From Cytospora piceicola (lineage: Eukaryota; Ascomycota; Sordariomycetes; Diaporthales; Cytosporaceae), in the NCBI GenBank assembly GCA_023375675.1, contig JALQBC010000007.1, positions 248,001 to 312,000 of the forward strand: 64,000 bases of DNA, written 5' to 3'. Below are positions 35,685 through 49,374 of the stretch, one piece after another. The position numbers and the translations under genes are program-made. The notes under the pieces were generated by a model. It searched no databases, was not told the DNA's origin, and was given only the letters and a program-made list of their open reading frames with translations. Each line of letters starts with the position of its first letter. Positions within the stretch are counted from its first letter, which is position 1.

Positions 35685-37670
35685 AGGTGCCTGGGTACCT
35701 AACAGAAGGCCCGCAAAATCAGGTGAGATGCTGATGATTGAAGACCTCGGCCACGATGGATCTTGACACCCAATACTTTCGGCTCTTGGGCTGCCATATA
35801 GGCAGACAGGCTGGGCATGCTAAATGATGCGATTTCTGGAATCTGGATGGCATTGTGGGAAGCCACTGGCATTTCTCGGGGAAGTGTAGACCCTACAGTA
35901 CATCTTCAGAAATACCTAGGTAGCCATTGTAGCATTGGGAACTTGATGACTGCCCAGGTGAATATGCACGCCCAGATACGTACCGTAGCGCATGTGTTGT
36001 ATACCAAGGTACTTACCTATCTAGGTACGTAAGTAGATACCTAGGTACCTTACATTCAGTTACCTACTGAGTACTTACTAAGTCATGTATTGTGGTACAT
36101 CTCCAAAGTTCCCCAGACCGCGGGAACGGCGGGGCATATCACACATTTACTACTCTGTAATCGCCTTGAGTTTTATGCCGTCTATACATACCGGTACCCA
36201 AGTAGGTACGGCACACAGTATATCCCTCGCTGTTATTTCACTTGTACATGTATGGCCAGATGGTAAGTCTTCAATGTTGCCCCTGCTGCTGCTTTGCTGC
36301 TTGTGAGGTTTCAGCGATTGACTGTATTGCTGCCTTCAGAGCACCATTCCCTCAGATTCAGCTACCTATCGTCAAGCCCGAACAACGCTGCCCGTACACA
36401 TTGCGGTATCTCGACCACGCTGTTCTCTTCGCTGGCTGGGCTGGCTGGTAGCCGTGGAGCTGCTCGGCGCTCGCAAGGTGTTACCCAAGAGATCCACTGG
36501 GGCAAGAGTGGATAAGACAGGCTGGATAGGCCTGGCAGGGTCGCTTTTCCAATCTGGCATAGCGTCCACCCAAGAGTCTCACTTCACACCCGGCCTCATG
36601 TCTATGGCCAGGGCTTGCAGGTGTGCAGATTGTGCAGGTGTGCAGGATTGCAGGCGTACCACTGCCAGGGCACCATTGACCACACCGATACACCTTGGCA
36701 TCCCTTCTCACCACGCTGCTGGACGGCCGTTCTGCTGTATTGGTGAAGCTCATCAAATCCTCTGAGAGGGGCTGTGGGCTATCGGTACCCAGTACGACAT
36801 GGCATGGCATGCTGTAGTAGCTCCGCTCGCACAAATCTGCACCATTTTCCCAAGAGCAGTCGAAAATCTGGGCGCGGTCTCGTTCAGGCTCTTCAGCTCT
36901 ACCCAGTCCCTGGCACTCTTCCACCTCGGCCGCCACGGTACTTCGGTCGCCATGCGCCCCCCAACCGCTTCGCATGGGCAGCGCAGTAGCTTACCTGCTT
37001 GGGCACCTCCAATGGGAGATGGGACCGGACAGCTCTTAATTCACACACTCGCATCTACCATAGTACGTACGTATCTACATATCTACATAGTACTGTATAC
37101 TATGGTATATGTCTGTACTAGCACCTCTTCTGCCGGATCTCCGCCAGGGCCATTCACGTCAAATGACAGACTAAAACCCACACTGAAGCTTCTATGAGCC
37201 ATCATTGGCTGAGACCTGACGGGACATGGGCATCTCTCGATCAAGCTCCATCCGATACATACATACGACAAGGGCTGAAAAGCATTCCATCCATCTATCC
37301 CCACCAGACCTTCACTACTGTGTATCGCTGCTCGCAAGAAGGGCCCTGTAAAGCAGTATGTGGGTTCGAGCGGCTAGGACTTGCCACAACGAAGCCCTCC
37401 CCCCTGCTTGGAACTACCTTTGGTGTGTTGCAGTTCTCTCTCATTAATATGGGTAGGTTGCTATGCTGCCTACCTGTTGTGCGACGCCTCCACACACCAG
37501 CTATTGAATGGTTTTTTTCGTCGCATCCTCATCTCTCAGCACCGTTGTCACTTCGTGAGCATCAATGATGGTCACGTATGGCACTGATGAGGGTTCCCTT
37601 TCGTCATCTGCGATACCCGCAACTGGACCCAGCCAAGGAGCCCTGCTTTGATGTTCCCACCCTGCCATCC

Positions 37671-37693
37671 CACACACACACACACACACACAC
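37671..37693. repeat. CA dinucleotide microsatellite
   Basis: About eleven perfect CA units in the gene-poor region. Confidence 0.95.
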
Positions 37694-37899
37694 TACATAA
37701 GGAAAAAGTACCTGTGTACTACGGGCTGCACGGGACAACAGTATACTGTACTCCGTGCAGTGCACATGATAACAGAGACGAGATGTATATCGGATCCATG
37801 TACTACCATGGGGAGTTGGTAGATACTGTCGCATCTCAGGCAACCACTATTCCGCTTCGAGATACCTCAGGCTCGACGTTTTTCGGTCCCGACCAGGCT

Positions 37900-40353
37900 C
37901 TATCTCATCGGGAAGCTTAGGTCTTGAAGAGGAATATTCGAATCCATCAGGCCGAATAATGTACAGAGGCCCTACCGGAAGCTTGTCTCCCTACCTGTAC
38001 AAAGGAACTTGCGGTGTCCTTCCTACTTGCTTTTTCTTCCTTTCTATCAAATCTTCTCTGTCACTGTGCTACTTTCGGCCAATCTGGCGTGCTGATACTC
38101 TCGAGCTACCTCTGCAGTCCTCCATGCATCAGGCAAAGCTCTTTCCACCCTTCAACCAGTCCCCGTGTCCCCCCACCCATTACAGCTTGCTGTTGGCCGC
38201 CTCCTCCATCCCCCCCGGCGTGTACGATACAAGGTGCCATCACACCCGCCAGACATACCTTCGGCAGGGTTTTCTGGTCTGGCAGGCTGCCGCTCATATG
38301 CTAGTCCTTTTGGCAGGGCATGTACTTCGTTACAATATTTAGTCCATCGACTCCCAGAGCATTCTTCCTGTCATAGCTCAACAGGCCGACCTTATCGGGA
38401 TCCTACTACATCTTTTACCCAGTGCTATACTATTCTCTTCAGCCTCCGCATGAAACCGAGCACTTCCATAACACGCACTGGGCTCTTCGGATCTCCACTG
38501 TCTCCTGCATGGGACAAGGGTCTCTGTAGCCCGCGGATGTCTTTTTTCTAAGTATTTTATCTGAGCCAGTTCCTTGCCAGCCCCTTGGGGCTCCATCACA
38601 CACGTACATACACGGTATGGCGGCACCTCTTTAGACCCTCGCAACCTTATTACATCCATTACTCTCGTCCTCGCAGCCGAGCCCAGCTTTCTGACCACGA
38701 CCTTCGTCTTCTCTGTTTGTCCCTCCAACCGAGCAAGGAGGAATTCTGTTACTGCGTCTCGGTAACACAACCGACAAAACGTAATCCCACTGCCGCCGAA
38801 CGCCCCCCATCACAGTACACACTTAACATCACCGTTGCATCCTCGGTACTATCGAGTCACAGCAGGTACGGCTGGTGAGCTACAGGCGTCCAAAGAGGTG
38901 ACCCAGCTCCTCTGGCAAGTCTCCGCTTACGGACTCGATCTCGTTGTATCATAGTTTAGGGTCTTGCTACTCGACATTGTCCGTTGGCATCTTAGACTGT
39001 CGACTCCACCGCATCTGCCATCTGCCGCGACCACCGGGCCACCACTGATTGGACTACGACACAAGAAACAATCCGGTCATCCCCTTCCCTTAATAAGTTG
39101 TCAAACGGGGTTGTGCGCTTTGTGCCGTCGAAGCCCGTTCCACTCGATCCTTGCGATACGATACTTCGCCCGCCTTCTCCAAGGCTTCTCAACTTCTGAT
39201 CGTCCTTCTGACCGGCTCCTTACCATCAACGTCCGTTGTGCCGTTTGGACATACTCTTTAGCGGAAGTTTGACGTCCCCCTCCACGCTATCATCCGCCCA
39301 AGCAAAGACGTCAGTCTGCTGAAGACGCTGTCGACTTTTGTGCTTCGAGACCTTGGCGGAAATTTTGTCGACGAGAGAACCTCCGTGGCGAGTGGACAGC
39401 AGCTCTCCGATGTTTCACAGCCGCACAACAGACAAAGAAGCCTGTGACGTCCGCATTTCCCAGGGTATTGATACGGCGAGTTGGTCTGTCCGTGCAAACT
39501 ACCTCGCCAGGACTGTTATTCAGGGAATGACGGCAGATACTGGCTCTATTCTCTGACACAAGCCACCACTCGGTCTTTGTTGCCCATGTACGCCATCCTA
39601 TCAATTTAATTATACCCAGCAACCAGGACGCATCGATTCTGTCGACCGTATCCTTCCCAGGGTTTCTGTTTGGTGCGTATCCGTTTCCCGTCCCACTCGG
39701 CTCCAGCAACCTCCCGCTCCAACAGACACGCAAGATCCGTGTCTAGTGGTCCGTGATTCGAACTCGATCTGGCTGGTGTCTGGAACCTTGCCGACGTTCG
39801 AGGGGCAACCAATATCACCGGCAGTTGTTACTCTCAAGGTACGGGTCTCTCTCCTTCTCTCCTGCCGCCCTAGACCTACCCTCGCACATATATCAATCCT
39901 CCGCGCCACTCACGCCTGCTTCCTTGCCGGACATATTAGTCCCACCTCCTTCCATTCCGTCCATTTATTTCATCTGTATCTCAGTCTTGCTCATCTCGTG
40001 TTATTCCTTGTACTTGTTCTGTCCTGTCTCACCTACGAGTTGGGCACCACCGTAAGCCAGGTCCACGTACCCAGACGAGAGATGCCAACCGGCTTTGGTC
40101 CTGGTCTGCCCTTCACGATCCCATGATTCCAAAGCCCTTTTGTTAGCCTCAATCCACAATATCCTTATGCTGACCAAACCTCGAGATCATAGATTACAGC
40201 GGTGTTCTCACTCTCAGACTCCTGTAATTTGAGACTGTCCATAAAAGGGCGACAACGAAGAACTGAACGCATCCTAGCTCATCACATCTACTCAGTCTGT
40301 CCCTGGTTCCCACCTTCTCGGAAGCTCGTCCAACCCCCCGCGACTTCGCAGTC
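37900..40353 (+). promoter_or_regulatory. Long pyrimidine-rich upstream region of the DUF2841 gene
   Basis: From about 38,000 the plus strand is enriched in C and T, the usual look of promoters and long leaders in filamentous fungi. It carries many short ATG-started frames and several GT/AG pairs that could be leader introns. No frame is protein-like. A transcript start was not resolved, so the leader could be anything from about 100 bp to over 2 kb. Confidence 0.4.
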
Positions 40354-42483
40354 ATGGTTCTACCAAGAGACCCAGCCCGCCATTGGCAGGCAGACAGGAT
40401 GCCAGCGGGTCGATCACCCAGTGACCCGATCTACCAACACAGGCATCCAATGGTAAGAGACTACGCACCTCAATACGGCTCTGGATTGTGTCTGATAGTG
40501 TATCCCAGGACATCTACACGATGCTCAACGAGTATTGCAACATTCCCATTCACCATTTCATAATGGCGGGTATCACCAAGGAGGGCAAACTTGTGACTTT
40601 CAGCGGACCTCAAGAAGCTGGCAATGGGAAGGTGTTGCTGGATAGGTATATCGATCTTCCAGGCTATCTGCAGTGGTATACGACGGGAAGTGCAATGCCA
40701 AGTAAGAGCGTACCCCTTTTAAACCCGGCCATATATGCTGTTGAGGGAAAGAGCCTCTTTGCTAACCCGAAGCTCTATAGCGCCGAGCCCGTCCTACGAG
40801 GAGGGACACTTTGGGCATGGAAACCAAACCCGGCATCACATGAGCTCCGCGTATGGTGGACGTCGGCAATTCGACCGCCGCCGAAATCAAGGCATGCTGC
40901 CCTACGACGACGACACGTCTTACAGAACCCGAAAGAGGCAAAGGGGTGGCTTATGCGGCAGGAGGGACAACACCGCAGATGATGACCTTCCAGCGGTGCA
41001 GGTGGTCCTATCTAAGAGAGGCATCAAGATTGGCAACGAGGATGAGGTTTGGAAATTCTGCGACCAGCGATTCAAGAACATCCAACAGACGGCCTGCAAA
41101 TTGATCGCCAAGGCGTGGGTCAAACTGATTGCTCCGAAGAAGCAGTCAAATCATCCTTACACTGGGGCTGATGCAAAAGCCCCAGACTGGTGGCCCAAAC
41201 CATGGGGAGCGTCAAGGGATGAGAGAGTCAGGCACAAGGAGCCGGACCATCTCTACAAACCTGGTACGTCGGTCCGCCGTCAGTATGTGATTGAGATTCA
41301 CAGCTAATGTCGAGCAGAGCGTGTCCACCTTCTCAATCACATTCTGCGTATGATTATCGATCCGAATCATTTGCAGCACAGGGATATCCAGAAACAGAAT
41401 CTGAACGTCACCAAACTGGAAGAAGCGACGTTTGAGGCACTTTCAGCCTTCTTCGGGGACGCAGAAAACCCTAACAATTCCAAAAAGAAGCCGTACCTCA
41501 AGGAGATCTTCAAGGTGGCTCGCTACCAAGAGCGCTACAAGAACGGCGAGATCGGTATGTCCATCCTCACCATGGCTTTGAACACCAAACACTGATTTGA
41601 TGAATAATTAGATGCTGAAACTGAGGTCTACGTCATGGCCGATGACAAGATTCCCGACAATTATCAGTCGGATGATGAAGATGACGACGTGCCAAAGGAT
41701 GACGATGACGAGGCTGACCCACCCCCCACGTCTTCGACTGCCTCACCTCCGAAGGCTCCAGATCACGGTCTGTTGTCGACTCCTAGCACTGATCAGAGCC
41801 CGGCTGGTAACCTGCATGGTGGGTCTTTCTTGGGAGAGCTACCGGTCCGAGGCCATCAGTACCATCAGCCAACCCTGATGCAGCCTGACCTGAGCGCTGG
41901 GCAGCCCAGTTTTGTAGAGGCCAACTCCATGAGCGTGAACAGCAACCAACCGCCATTGTCCCAAGCGACCAGCATTCCTCTCCAGGAGGCCTTCTCGGAC
42001 CCGCATGCCTCCAGCCGGCGCCCTTCCCTGTATACCTCGCCGACCGAGTACGGCAACACTTCTGCCTCCGGAATGTACCAGACATGGCACCAGACGAATG
42101 CGCCATCGGCACCTTCGGTCTACTCCTTTAACCACCAGCACCAACAGCAGTCACATCAATCAGGGTCTTATGTGGATCAGCAGCCTGTCCCTCTAACGCA
42201 GACGACGCAGTTCCCCGAGACCGCCTCATTCGAAAGCATGCAGCGAAGCTCATATGACACTGCCCCACCTAGTCTCTACCGAACGACGGGAGTGCCACAG
42301 GGGCTGGCTCCTCCTCACCAGACGCAGAGTTTCCCCAGCTACCTTTCACCACACGACCCCCGAGGTCTGCCCGGGTCAAGCCTGAAGATCGAACCACTCG
42401 GGCGAGGCCATCTACACGACGAAGGAGGAAACAGTTTTGATTATACCGCAAACAAAGACAGCAGCAAGCGGTGGAATTCGTGA
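40354..42483 (+). CDS. YDR124W-like helical-bundle (DUF2841) protein
   Basis: Five exons, 40354-40452, 40509-40701, 40781-41263, 41318-41554 and 41612-42483, encode 627 residues with every junction in phase. Residues about 34-97 hold a conserved-looking block (DIYTMLNEYCNIPIHHFIMA, then TFSGPQEAGNGKVLL). Residues about 186-306 match the YDR124W-like helical bundle: FKNIQQTACKLIAKAWVK, PKKQSNHPY, a WWP motif, RHKEPDHLYKPERVHLL, and TKLEEATFEALSAFF. An acidic run (about 345-362) leads into a Gln/Ser/Pro-rich C terminus with no domain. Related fungal proteins include one linked to the hrmA cluster of Aspergillus fumigatus; molecular function is not established. The domain and low-complexity tail suggest a nuclear or regulatory role, which is inference. 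The first exon could be preceded by a leader intron. Confidence 0.92.
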
Positions 42484-45400
42484 TGATCGAAACGAGGGAG
42501 GAAACCGATTTGACCAAGAACATCATCAAATTTCTGGGCTGGCTGGATTGCTTTTTTCATAAACCGCCACGTGGCTTCGCAGCCCTCATCTGGCCCTGAT
42601 CCATTCGACACTTTCACAACCAAGTCGGCTCTTTGCGCGGATTTCTTTCTTCTCAGGAATAAATGGTATAGTTACGTCTGGGTGTTACGGGACAGTTCCT
42701 CTTTTCTCTCTTTGTTTGACTTACGACACGCGCAAGCCATGCGATCACCCAGGACGTTAATACTTGACATCGGTTTGGCACCATTCGACCAAACGCAGCA
42801 TACGACGAACAGCAACAAAACATTTTCAGAACCTGATTTACCAACGGAATCATTTGGGCCGGAATCATTTTGCTAAATGAAAACATTATTATACCCCTCA
42901 TCAGAATGATCTTGGAGGAGGTGGCTGGTGTGCTTTATTTCGATTCAATCACAATCACGGCGGTCGGGTGTTGCGACAAACGAGAGGTCTTAAAGTGGTG
43001 GGAAGAACGTAAGGAGTCCAAGGCGAGAATAGAGCAGGGACGGAGAAAACTTGGGAGAGGCCACTGGAGTCGTCGTGGAGTTCACAACAGGAGCAGGTTT
43101 TACCCCGTGTGTTATTTTTCGTTTGTTTCTTTCTGTCTCTATCAGGATGAATTATTATTAGGGCCAAGAAATCCTTCCCCCCCTCTGCGTTCACTGTCAT
43201 TGTATTGGGAGCTCTGGGGAATCTAGGTACGGAATTGTTCACAAAAGTGCGGGCCATCGTTTCGAAGGGTGCTGTAGCGAATGGCCCGAGTAATCAAGAT
43301 GAGGACGTTGACGAAATCCTGCCGACCAACACTGCCTGAGGATTGTTGATGGCTCTTTGTGGGGGGAAACTGCGAGGGCCATGTTTTTCACAGCGTGAGA
43401 TTCGGGGCATATTGTTACGGTGTTGTCGTTCGATTCTTCGCCCATATCATCTTCTTGTCAACATGGCGCAACGAGAAACACAAAACCAAAACTTGGGGGC
43501 CTATGGCACATGGTCATCCCGAAATGCAGGCTGGGATGGGTTACTGATTACATGTCGTGTCTTCCTGCTTTATCAATAACGATTTACGAAGAGCTCGGGG
43601 TCGTTGAATACCAATCGTCACGTTGTTCACCTCCGTCTCAGTCTGTCTGGCTGGCTATTAGGCTCCCTCCACAGGGTTCGCAGTGAACCAACACTACTAC
43701 ACCTGACCGGGGCTTTTTGTATCCCTGCTCTTCATGCCCGTTCTCACTTCCAAACTACATGAGGCAAGTACAAGAACGACCACTGTCCCAGGATCATGTT
43801 CACATCAAGGCGCGGACTTCTTCCGGAGCCCACTCCGTCCTGGGACATCAGCGGGTGGGTGGCTGGATTCAAGACTCAGGGGGGGGGGGCTGCGAAAACG
43901 GCGAGTCTGCTTGGACAGCCACGAGTGAATGAAATTCCGCTGCGGCGGATCTGAGAACTGACGAGGGGTGGAGCTCAAGTAAGTTGGTTCGACATTCGCG
44001 AGGCCAAGCAGGCATCAGGGAACACCGTCGACAAAGAGGGGTGGATCAGGGGGCACCGCTCAAGCCTCTGGCCTCGTCATCGTGAGATACGCATGTCTCG
44101 GAGACTTTGTACGACTCTTTGTTTGACGTGTCTGGAAGTATGCAGCTTTCCTAGAGTCATCTCGGCTGTCGACGACCGTCCAGCTCGCATCGCTCTTCCG
44201 AACCAGGCTACCGGTACGGACCCATCCCTTCGCCTTCCTCAGCACCTCCAACCAGCTAGCCAGGAGACAAGGCCCCAAGAGTGGCCAATTCCAGCCCGTC
44301 ACTTCTCATATGGCGAATGGGGCGGGCGTCCGTCCACGCCTCCTCTCTCAATCTCACTCTCATGTTGATCGCGGGTGATGATGATGGTGACAAGCAAAGG
44401 CGGCGCGAGGCATGGACCCCCGTCGATCAGCCAACCCCATATATGCACGCCGCGACCGCAGCAAGCCCCTGATTGTTGGGACTGCGTGAACTGGTTCGTC
44501 TGTCGAGGGGATAATGCAGTTCTGGGAACATGGTGTTCTTAGCGAACCATGTGGCCAAGTTCCCCAACATTACCACTTGCAGATGTCATATGCGCATGTC
44601 CACAAGGGGCGCGGCGGCAGGTGGATACTGGAGAGGCAGCAACAGACGAGACACGACGTGAGTGGCTCATTTTCTGGAGAGATGAGGCTCGGACGGGGAC
44701 GCCACAGTTGGTAGTTGCCTACAGCCCGGCAAGGTCTAGCCTGGATATGCCAAAGGACCAAATTGTACATGTGAGCGTTGAGGGATGGGATTTTGAGAAG
44801 CATGTGCTTCGGCGTCGAGTCTGCAGTATCTCATGTCGGCCCGAGGACTGGTGAGGTGAAGGACAGACAAAACAGACAACCTCGATAGGTGCCGCTCAAG
44901 TTGGCAAGATAATGCAACGCAGCTACATATTGTTTTCCCCTCACTTATGTACGAAGAAAGAGCAGGTTTTGTTTTCGTAATCCCGTCCGGGCAAGCAGCT
45001 TAGATTCTGATATGCCGGCCTATACAGACGGCACTCTCATTCCTCCAGAAATAGATTAAAGTCCGCGCGCATTCGAAACCATGTAAACCTCGAATCCGGG
45101 CTTCACTCAAAAGAACATGCCAACGTCTAGACGTACCTAACAGGAAATCACAAGCCTCAAAACGTGACCATATAGCAGGCAGCGAAACTAAACAACACCC
45201 ACGTGGGCTACAACAGCTACGCTGTGGTCACAACCGCCCTGGGGTTCAGGGAGGATGGGACCGGAAGGTGGGAGCGGCTACTTGCATCGAGCGCGGGGCT
45301 TCGGCGATCGAGGCGTCCTGACTCTGATTCAACCGGTCCCCCCCTCCCTCCTCCTCCCCTTCCCCGTGCGCTGTGTACTCGGTAGGTATCTTGCACAGTG

Positions 45401-46615
45401 TATTTGCCTCGTTGGCTGGACGGGAACATGCCTGCGTACCTTTCGGGACAGAGGGTTGCTTAGAAACGGGGCCAGGGTCGCACAGTCGACGATGCCGTGT
45501 AACCATGGATGCTTGCTGAGAGGAGGGCGGCGAGCTGGTGGATGTTAGAGTGCCATCCATCAATGTGAGGTTGGCGGGGTCAAGGCTGCTCTGATGGCGA
45601 TCAATCAGGTGAGTTGCTAATCCGGGTAGGACTGAGCTGAGCCTGACCCGTCGAGGGGGTATAAAATGAAACCCATATAGATCCAAAAGTAGAGGCAGAA
45701 GCATACGGTGATCTTCGTTTTCCTTTGTTTCTGCTGCCGTGATCTTCGGTGACTACTGCTAGGTCTTGTTCGGCGGGACCACGGCCGATCGGGCGTCAGT
45801 GCTCGTCTGATCTGATGCCGTCGGCCTCGCAGCCATTCCGTACCTTTGCCTGCCAGAACTTGGGGTTGCAAGATGGCCTTCTCTGGCCGGAGTTCTGGAC
45901 CAGTTTTGGACCGGCTCGTACGCCTTCCGACGCAGTAGTTCCCGGTGCTCTGCTGTGGTGGTCACCAGCATCAGGGGCATCTCGAGAGATGTGCGCTGTT
46001 CACCCGAGCAAGGACGCCAGCGACTTCGCCCCGTCCTACTACACCTTGCAGCTCCTTGCGACCCAAGGCTGCAGCACCTCGCAGACAACTTCCCCTTCAT
46101 GGCTACATATCAAAGTACTCTTGTGACATGGCTCGGAGGTTGGGCAAATTTGTGAATTTCTGGCCCGCTCTACCGTGGGATGTCTACCACCTTCCGGTCG
46201 GGCATCGGGCTGTGTTCCCCATAAAGATCCCTTCTAGCTAGTGCACGATACAAAGTTTACCATCTTACAGGTGTGCTACCGGGCATTGGCAACAGCTTCC
46301 CACACGACGACGCTGTTCGGATGGGTTTTGCACACGTGTGAGAAGGCCCTCCTCCCGGTGTGCCCAATGACTTCTCTGTCCTTCGAATATCTCGCGAAAG
46401 AGTGGTCTGACCAGAGCAGTTGCTGTGTGTCACTGGAGTGAAGTCTCGAATCGCTCCGCGCGAAGTGGTCTCGACGGGAGCTTCATACCCTCAGACGCCC
46501 GCAGCAAGGTCTCCGGCCATGTGGACAATCCCTAGCTCTGCCGGATATACCCGTGCAGTATAATATCCTCGCTTCTTTACATGGTCCTATGTCGTAACGA
46601 AGATGTGCGTTGAGT
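42484..46615. other. Convergent intergenic region, no gene seen
   Basis: The 3' flanks of the DUF2841 gene and the Bmt5-like gene enclose 4.1 kb without a protein-like frame. Visible items are a G-run at 43879-43889, CACGTG sites at 42568, 45200 and 46333, and T-rich stretches near 42640-42720. Frames such as 45246-45704 (minus) and 45749-46126 (plus) have no motif and no splice partners. Confidence 0.5.
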
Positions 46616-47574
46616 TCAGTCCGAGTCATCATCGTCATCGACGTCGTCATCCACCCGCTTCCGCTTCTTCGGCGCAGGCTTCGGCGCAGGCTTCGGCACA
46701 TCGTCCTTCCTTATGAAGACGTAAGTACGGGCTGCGCGGTCCTCTCCTTTCCAACCCCCTCCAACATCGCCCTGCTTGTTCTTGATGACACCAAGCGTCC
46801 TTGAGTGGCTGTACCCGGGGTAGGCAGAAGCCTGGAAGCGGAAGCTCCGCTCGACTTGCAAGTCAGAGTGACGGCCGAGGTCGCGGATGTTCCAGAGCGT
46901 GTAAGGCTCTCCCTCGAAAAGCGTGACGATGATGGTTCCACCGGGCGCAAGTGAGAGCAGGGCGCGCTTGAAGAAGTCGACGAGAAGCTCCTGGTTGTAG
47001 CGCACCTGGCGGTTGACATCTTTGCTCTTGCCCCCGACGTGAGGGAAGTTGAAGACTGCGCGCGTTGTACGGTTAGCCGGCTATACTCTGCCAATGCTGC
47101 AGCGGGACTCGTGAGAGGAGACATACTTATCCTGTCCATAATACCAACCGACTCCTTGCCAGACTTGCGGGCGAACGGAGCCATCTTCTTTGCATCAACG
47201 CCAAACACCACCTTGCTCCCCTCAGCCTCGATGGCGTCCACATTCTCCTTCGCTTGGGGATACTTGGCTGTGAGCTCCTCTAGACTCGACTCCAGCACAG
47301 TGGCTGTGACGTTCTCGCAGTAGTGGTGCGCAACGAGGGCCTTGGAGAAACTGAGATCTCCCTCGCCGATGAGAAGGATGGCATCCTCGGGCGAGAAAGG
47401 GATGGTAGGCTTCAGATCCTGGGCATGAGCATTGGGAGTGTCCAAATCCGCCTCGGGTTTTCCTTTTCCAGCCTTGGCCTTTAGTTTCTGTGTCTGCTCC
47501 TTGCTCATGTGTTTTTGAGATGGCTTCTTGGTCCCCCTCATCTGCTGCTGCAACAGCTTGCGTTTCTTAGGCAT
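46616..47574 (-). CDS. bmt5: Bmt5-like 25S rRNA (uridine-N3) methyltransferase, DUF2431
   Basis: Two exons, 47574-47127 and 47055-46616, give 295 residues; the GTATGT-CAG intron of 71 bp restores GIMDRIIFNFPHVGGKSKDV. Residues 1-50 are Lys/Gln-rich, as in nucleolar proteins. A Rossmann SAM-binding loop reads LIGEGDLSFS near 68-77. FNFPHVGGK near 150 and YNQELLVDFFKRA are DUF2431 hallmarks. The C terminus has a KPAPKPAPKKRKR stretch and an acidic end. Yeast Bmt5 methylates one uridine of 25S rRNA in the nucleolus; the same activity is inferred. The intron falls inside the fold, so retention would truncate the enzyme. Confidence 0.92.
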
Positions 47575-49374
47575 TTTTACTTGAGTTTGAGCACAGGGTG
47601 CAAGTTTTGGGTCATATATGAATGAGCCCTGTGGATTTTGAGATGAGATGGTGGTGATACCCCGGTGTCTATTTTATTTTACATTCCAAATGAGCCGCGG
47701 TGGCAGAGCCCGCTTTTTGTAAGTCAAGCCATCCCAGAAACCGAAATAACTTTCTCTTCCGGCCGGCCAATCACAGGCCGTTATAATGAGTGACATAAGC
47801 CGCGTTAAGTACCCCGGTACACTCGGCTCCAGGGCTGTCAAAGTCCAGCTTTATCACTGTGTCCTATTTCTTATTGTACCAGGGGAAAATGGAGCCGCGG
47901 ACCCAAAAAACGTCATGGCTCCAAACCTGTTGCACTGTGTGTAGTCTATAATTTAGCAGGACAGTTTTGCTGGTCTAAGATACTCAAAGCGCGCTGTATG
48001 CAAACGCGAGAGCCCATAGCCAGGCGCGCCACCACATATAAGTACTCGAAAAGATGTATGTATCTGAGTATGTCTACGGGTGTTGTGTTCAAGGAGAAAG
48101 TGACGGTAGAAACTGCTTATCCCGTGACAATGGATTTCCGGTGATTTAATATTTGTTACATAGGTAAGTACATAGTATAGGACAAAGTGATTGTGTGTTG
48201 TGAGGCACCGGCCTCAAGTAGTAGAAGTATCTAGGTAGATTCAAGCAATAAGCCGGACAATGGTCAATAATCATGGCCAACAAGATTGAGCCGGGCATAA
48301 CGCAGGCCTCAAGGGAGCTCTCATAAATACCTGTAATATAGTAATATAGGTCCCCGTCGGTTGCCGGAAGAGACGTCAACCCTTATCGGCCACCGCTTTT
48401 GACGAGGAAAGGCTTAGAGGGTCACGCTCAGGCCAAACGTTGAAAAGGATGCAACTATTGGAGATGATATCTACCATAACCCTCGTCAATACCTGGACAG
48501 ATACCTAGGTAAAAGCTTGAGGGGATCGTGTCCGAATTCACGTCTACTCGACACTTTTACAGTAACAGCCCGTCAGCATTTGATCTATATCGTCACTCCT
48601 CACGGCGGATATCAACCCTGGCAGAGGTCGACGTCGGTTTTTCAATTACCCAAAGCGGAAAAGCGAAGAAAATCCGTTCCGGGTGAAGAAAGGCCAAGCA
48701 CCGTCCCCACAGCAGAGGTACCTAGGTACTTCCCGCCTAGCAGCAACCTGCACCTGCACCTGCACCCTGCAATTAGATCAATCCACTGCCATCCCCTGTG
48801 GCACTGACAATTGACATCGCCAGCAACGGTAGAGAGACAGAGAGAGACAGACAGACCTCAATCTTGGAGGTCCTGGCCACAATTGCATCGAGAGAACCCT
48901 TCGTTGATGTGTACTATTGTGCTCTTCTGGTTGATCTATTGTTTCTGTTGCCTCTTATTTTATTTTTGGCCCTCGTTGGCCTTGCCTCGTGCTCGCATTC
49001 TTCTTCTCCTGTTGTGTGTCAAAAGTTGCGCCTGATCGATTTAGACCAACACACACACTGCCAAATCCATCTCATCCGTCCACTGCATTCCCATCCAGCA
49101 GCCCGCCATCACATCACCTCACCCACTCACTCACTCACTCACTCGCAACCCTCCGCCGACAACACATCCCCAGGCACCCATACTGGTCATTCATTCCCAA
49201 AGGCCCTTCACTCATTGCCTTTCTGGAAATCTCTACATATTCTCACCACGGCATATCGCTGGACTGCCGTTTTCTGCCACCCCTGCCACGCCTACTTTTC
49301 ACCCTTTTCGCCTCACCTTGCAATTACTTACAAACCAACCTACCACCCCACCACCCCAAGTCCTGAATGGCACC
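47575..49374. promoter_or_regulatory. Divergent region of bmt5 and the 1,155-residue gene
   Basis: The 1.8 kb include two exact TACCTAGGTA palindromes (48502-48511 and 48719-48728), a CACCTG repeat at about 48747-48770 and a CACT repeat at 49123-49144. From about 48,850 to 49,374 the plus strand is strongly C/T-rich and is probably the leader of the downstream gene. No gene was seen. Confidence 0.55.
49123..49144. repeat. CACT tetranucleotide repeat
   Basis: About five perfect CACT units in the leader region of the 1,155-residue gene. Confidence 0.9.

Larger units (their letters stand above)
28509..37899. other. Long gene-poor region
   Basis: No frame in these 9.4 kb reads like a protein on either strand. 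The longest minus-strand frames (30621-31148 with 175 codons, 31832-32308 with 158, 36481-36975 with 164) have erratic composition, no recognisable motif and no plausible splice partners. No transposase, reverse transcriptase, long terminal repeats or terminal inverted repeats were seen. What it holds: G-runs at 29749-29768 and 34395-34407, short tandem repeats at 33571-33606, 34746-34780, 34872-34901 and 37671-37693, and TACCTAGGTA palindromes at 34642, 35913 and 36038. It could harbour non-coding RNA or degraded sequence. Confidence 0.55.

Noticed and set aside
28509..46615. Transposable element or repeat-induced point mutation block
   Set aside because: No transposase or reverse transcriptase fragments, no terminal repeats, and no marked AT enrichment were seen by eye.
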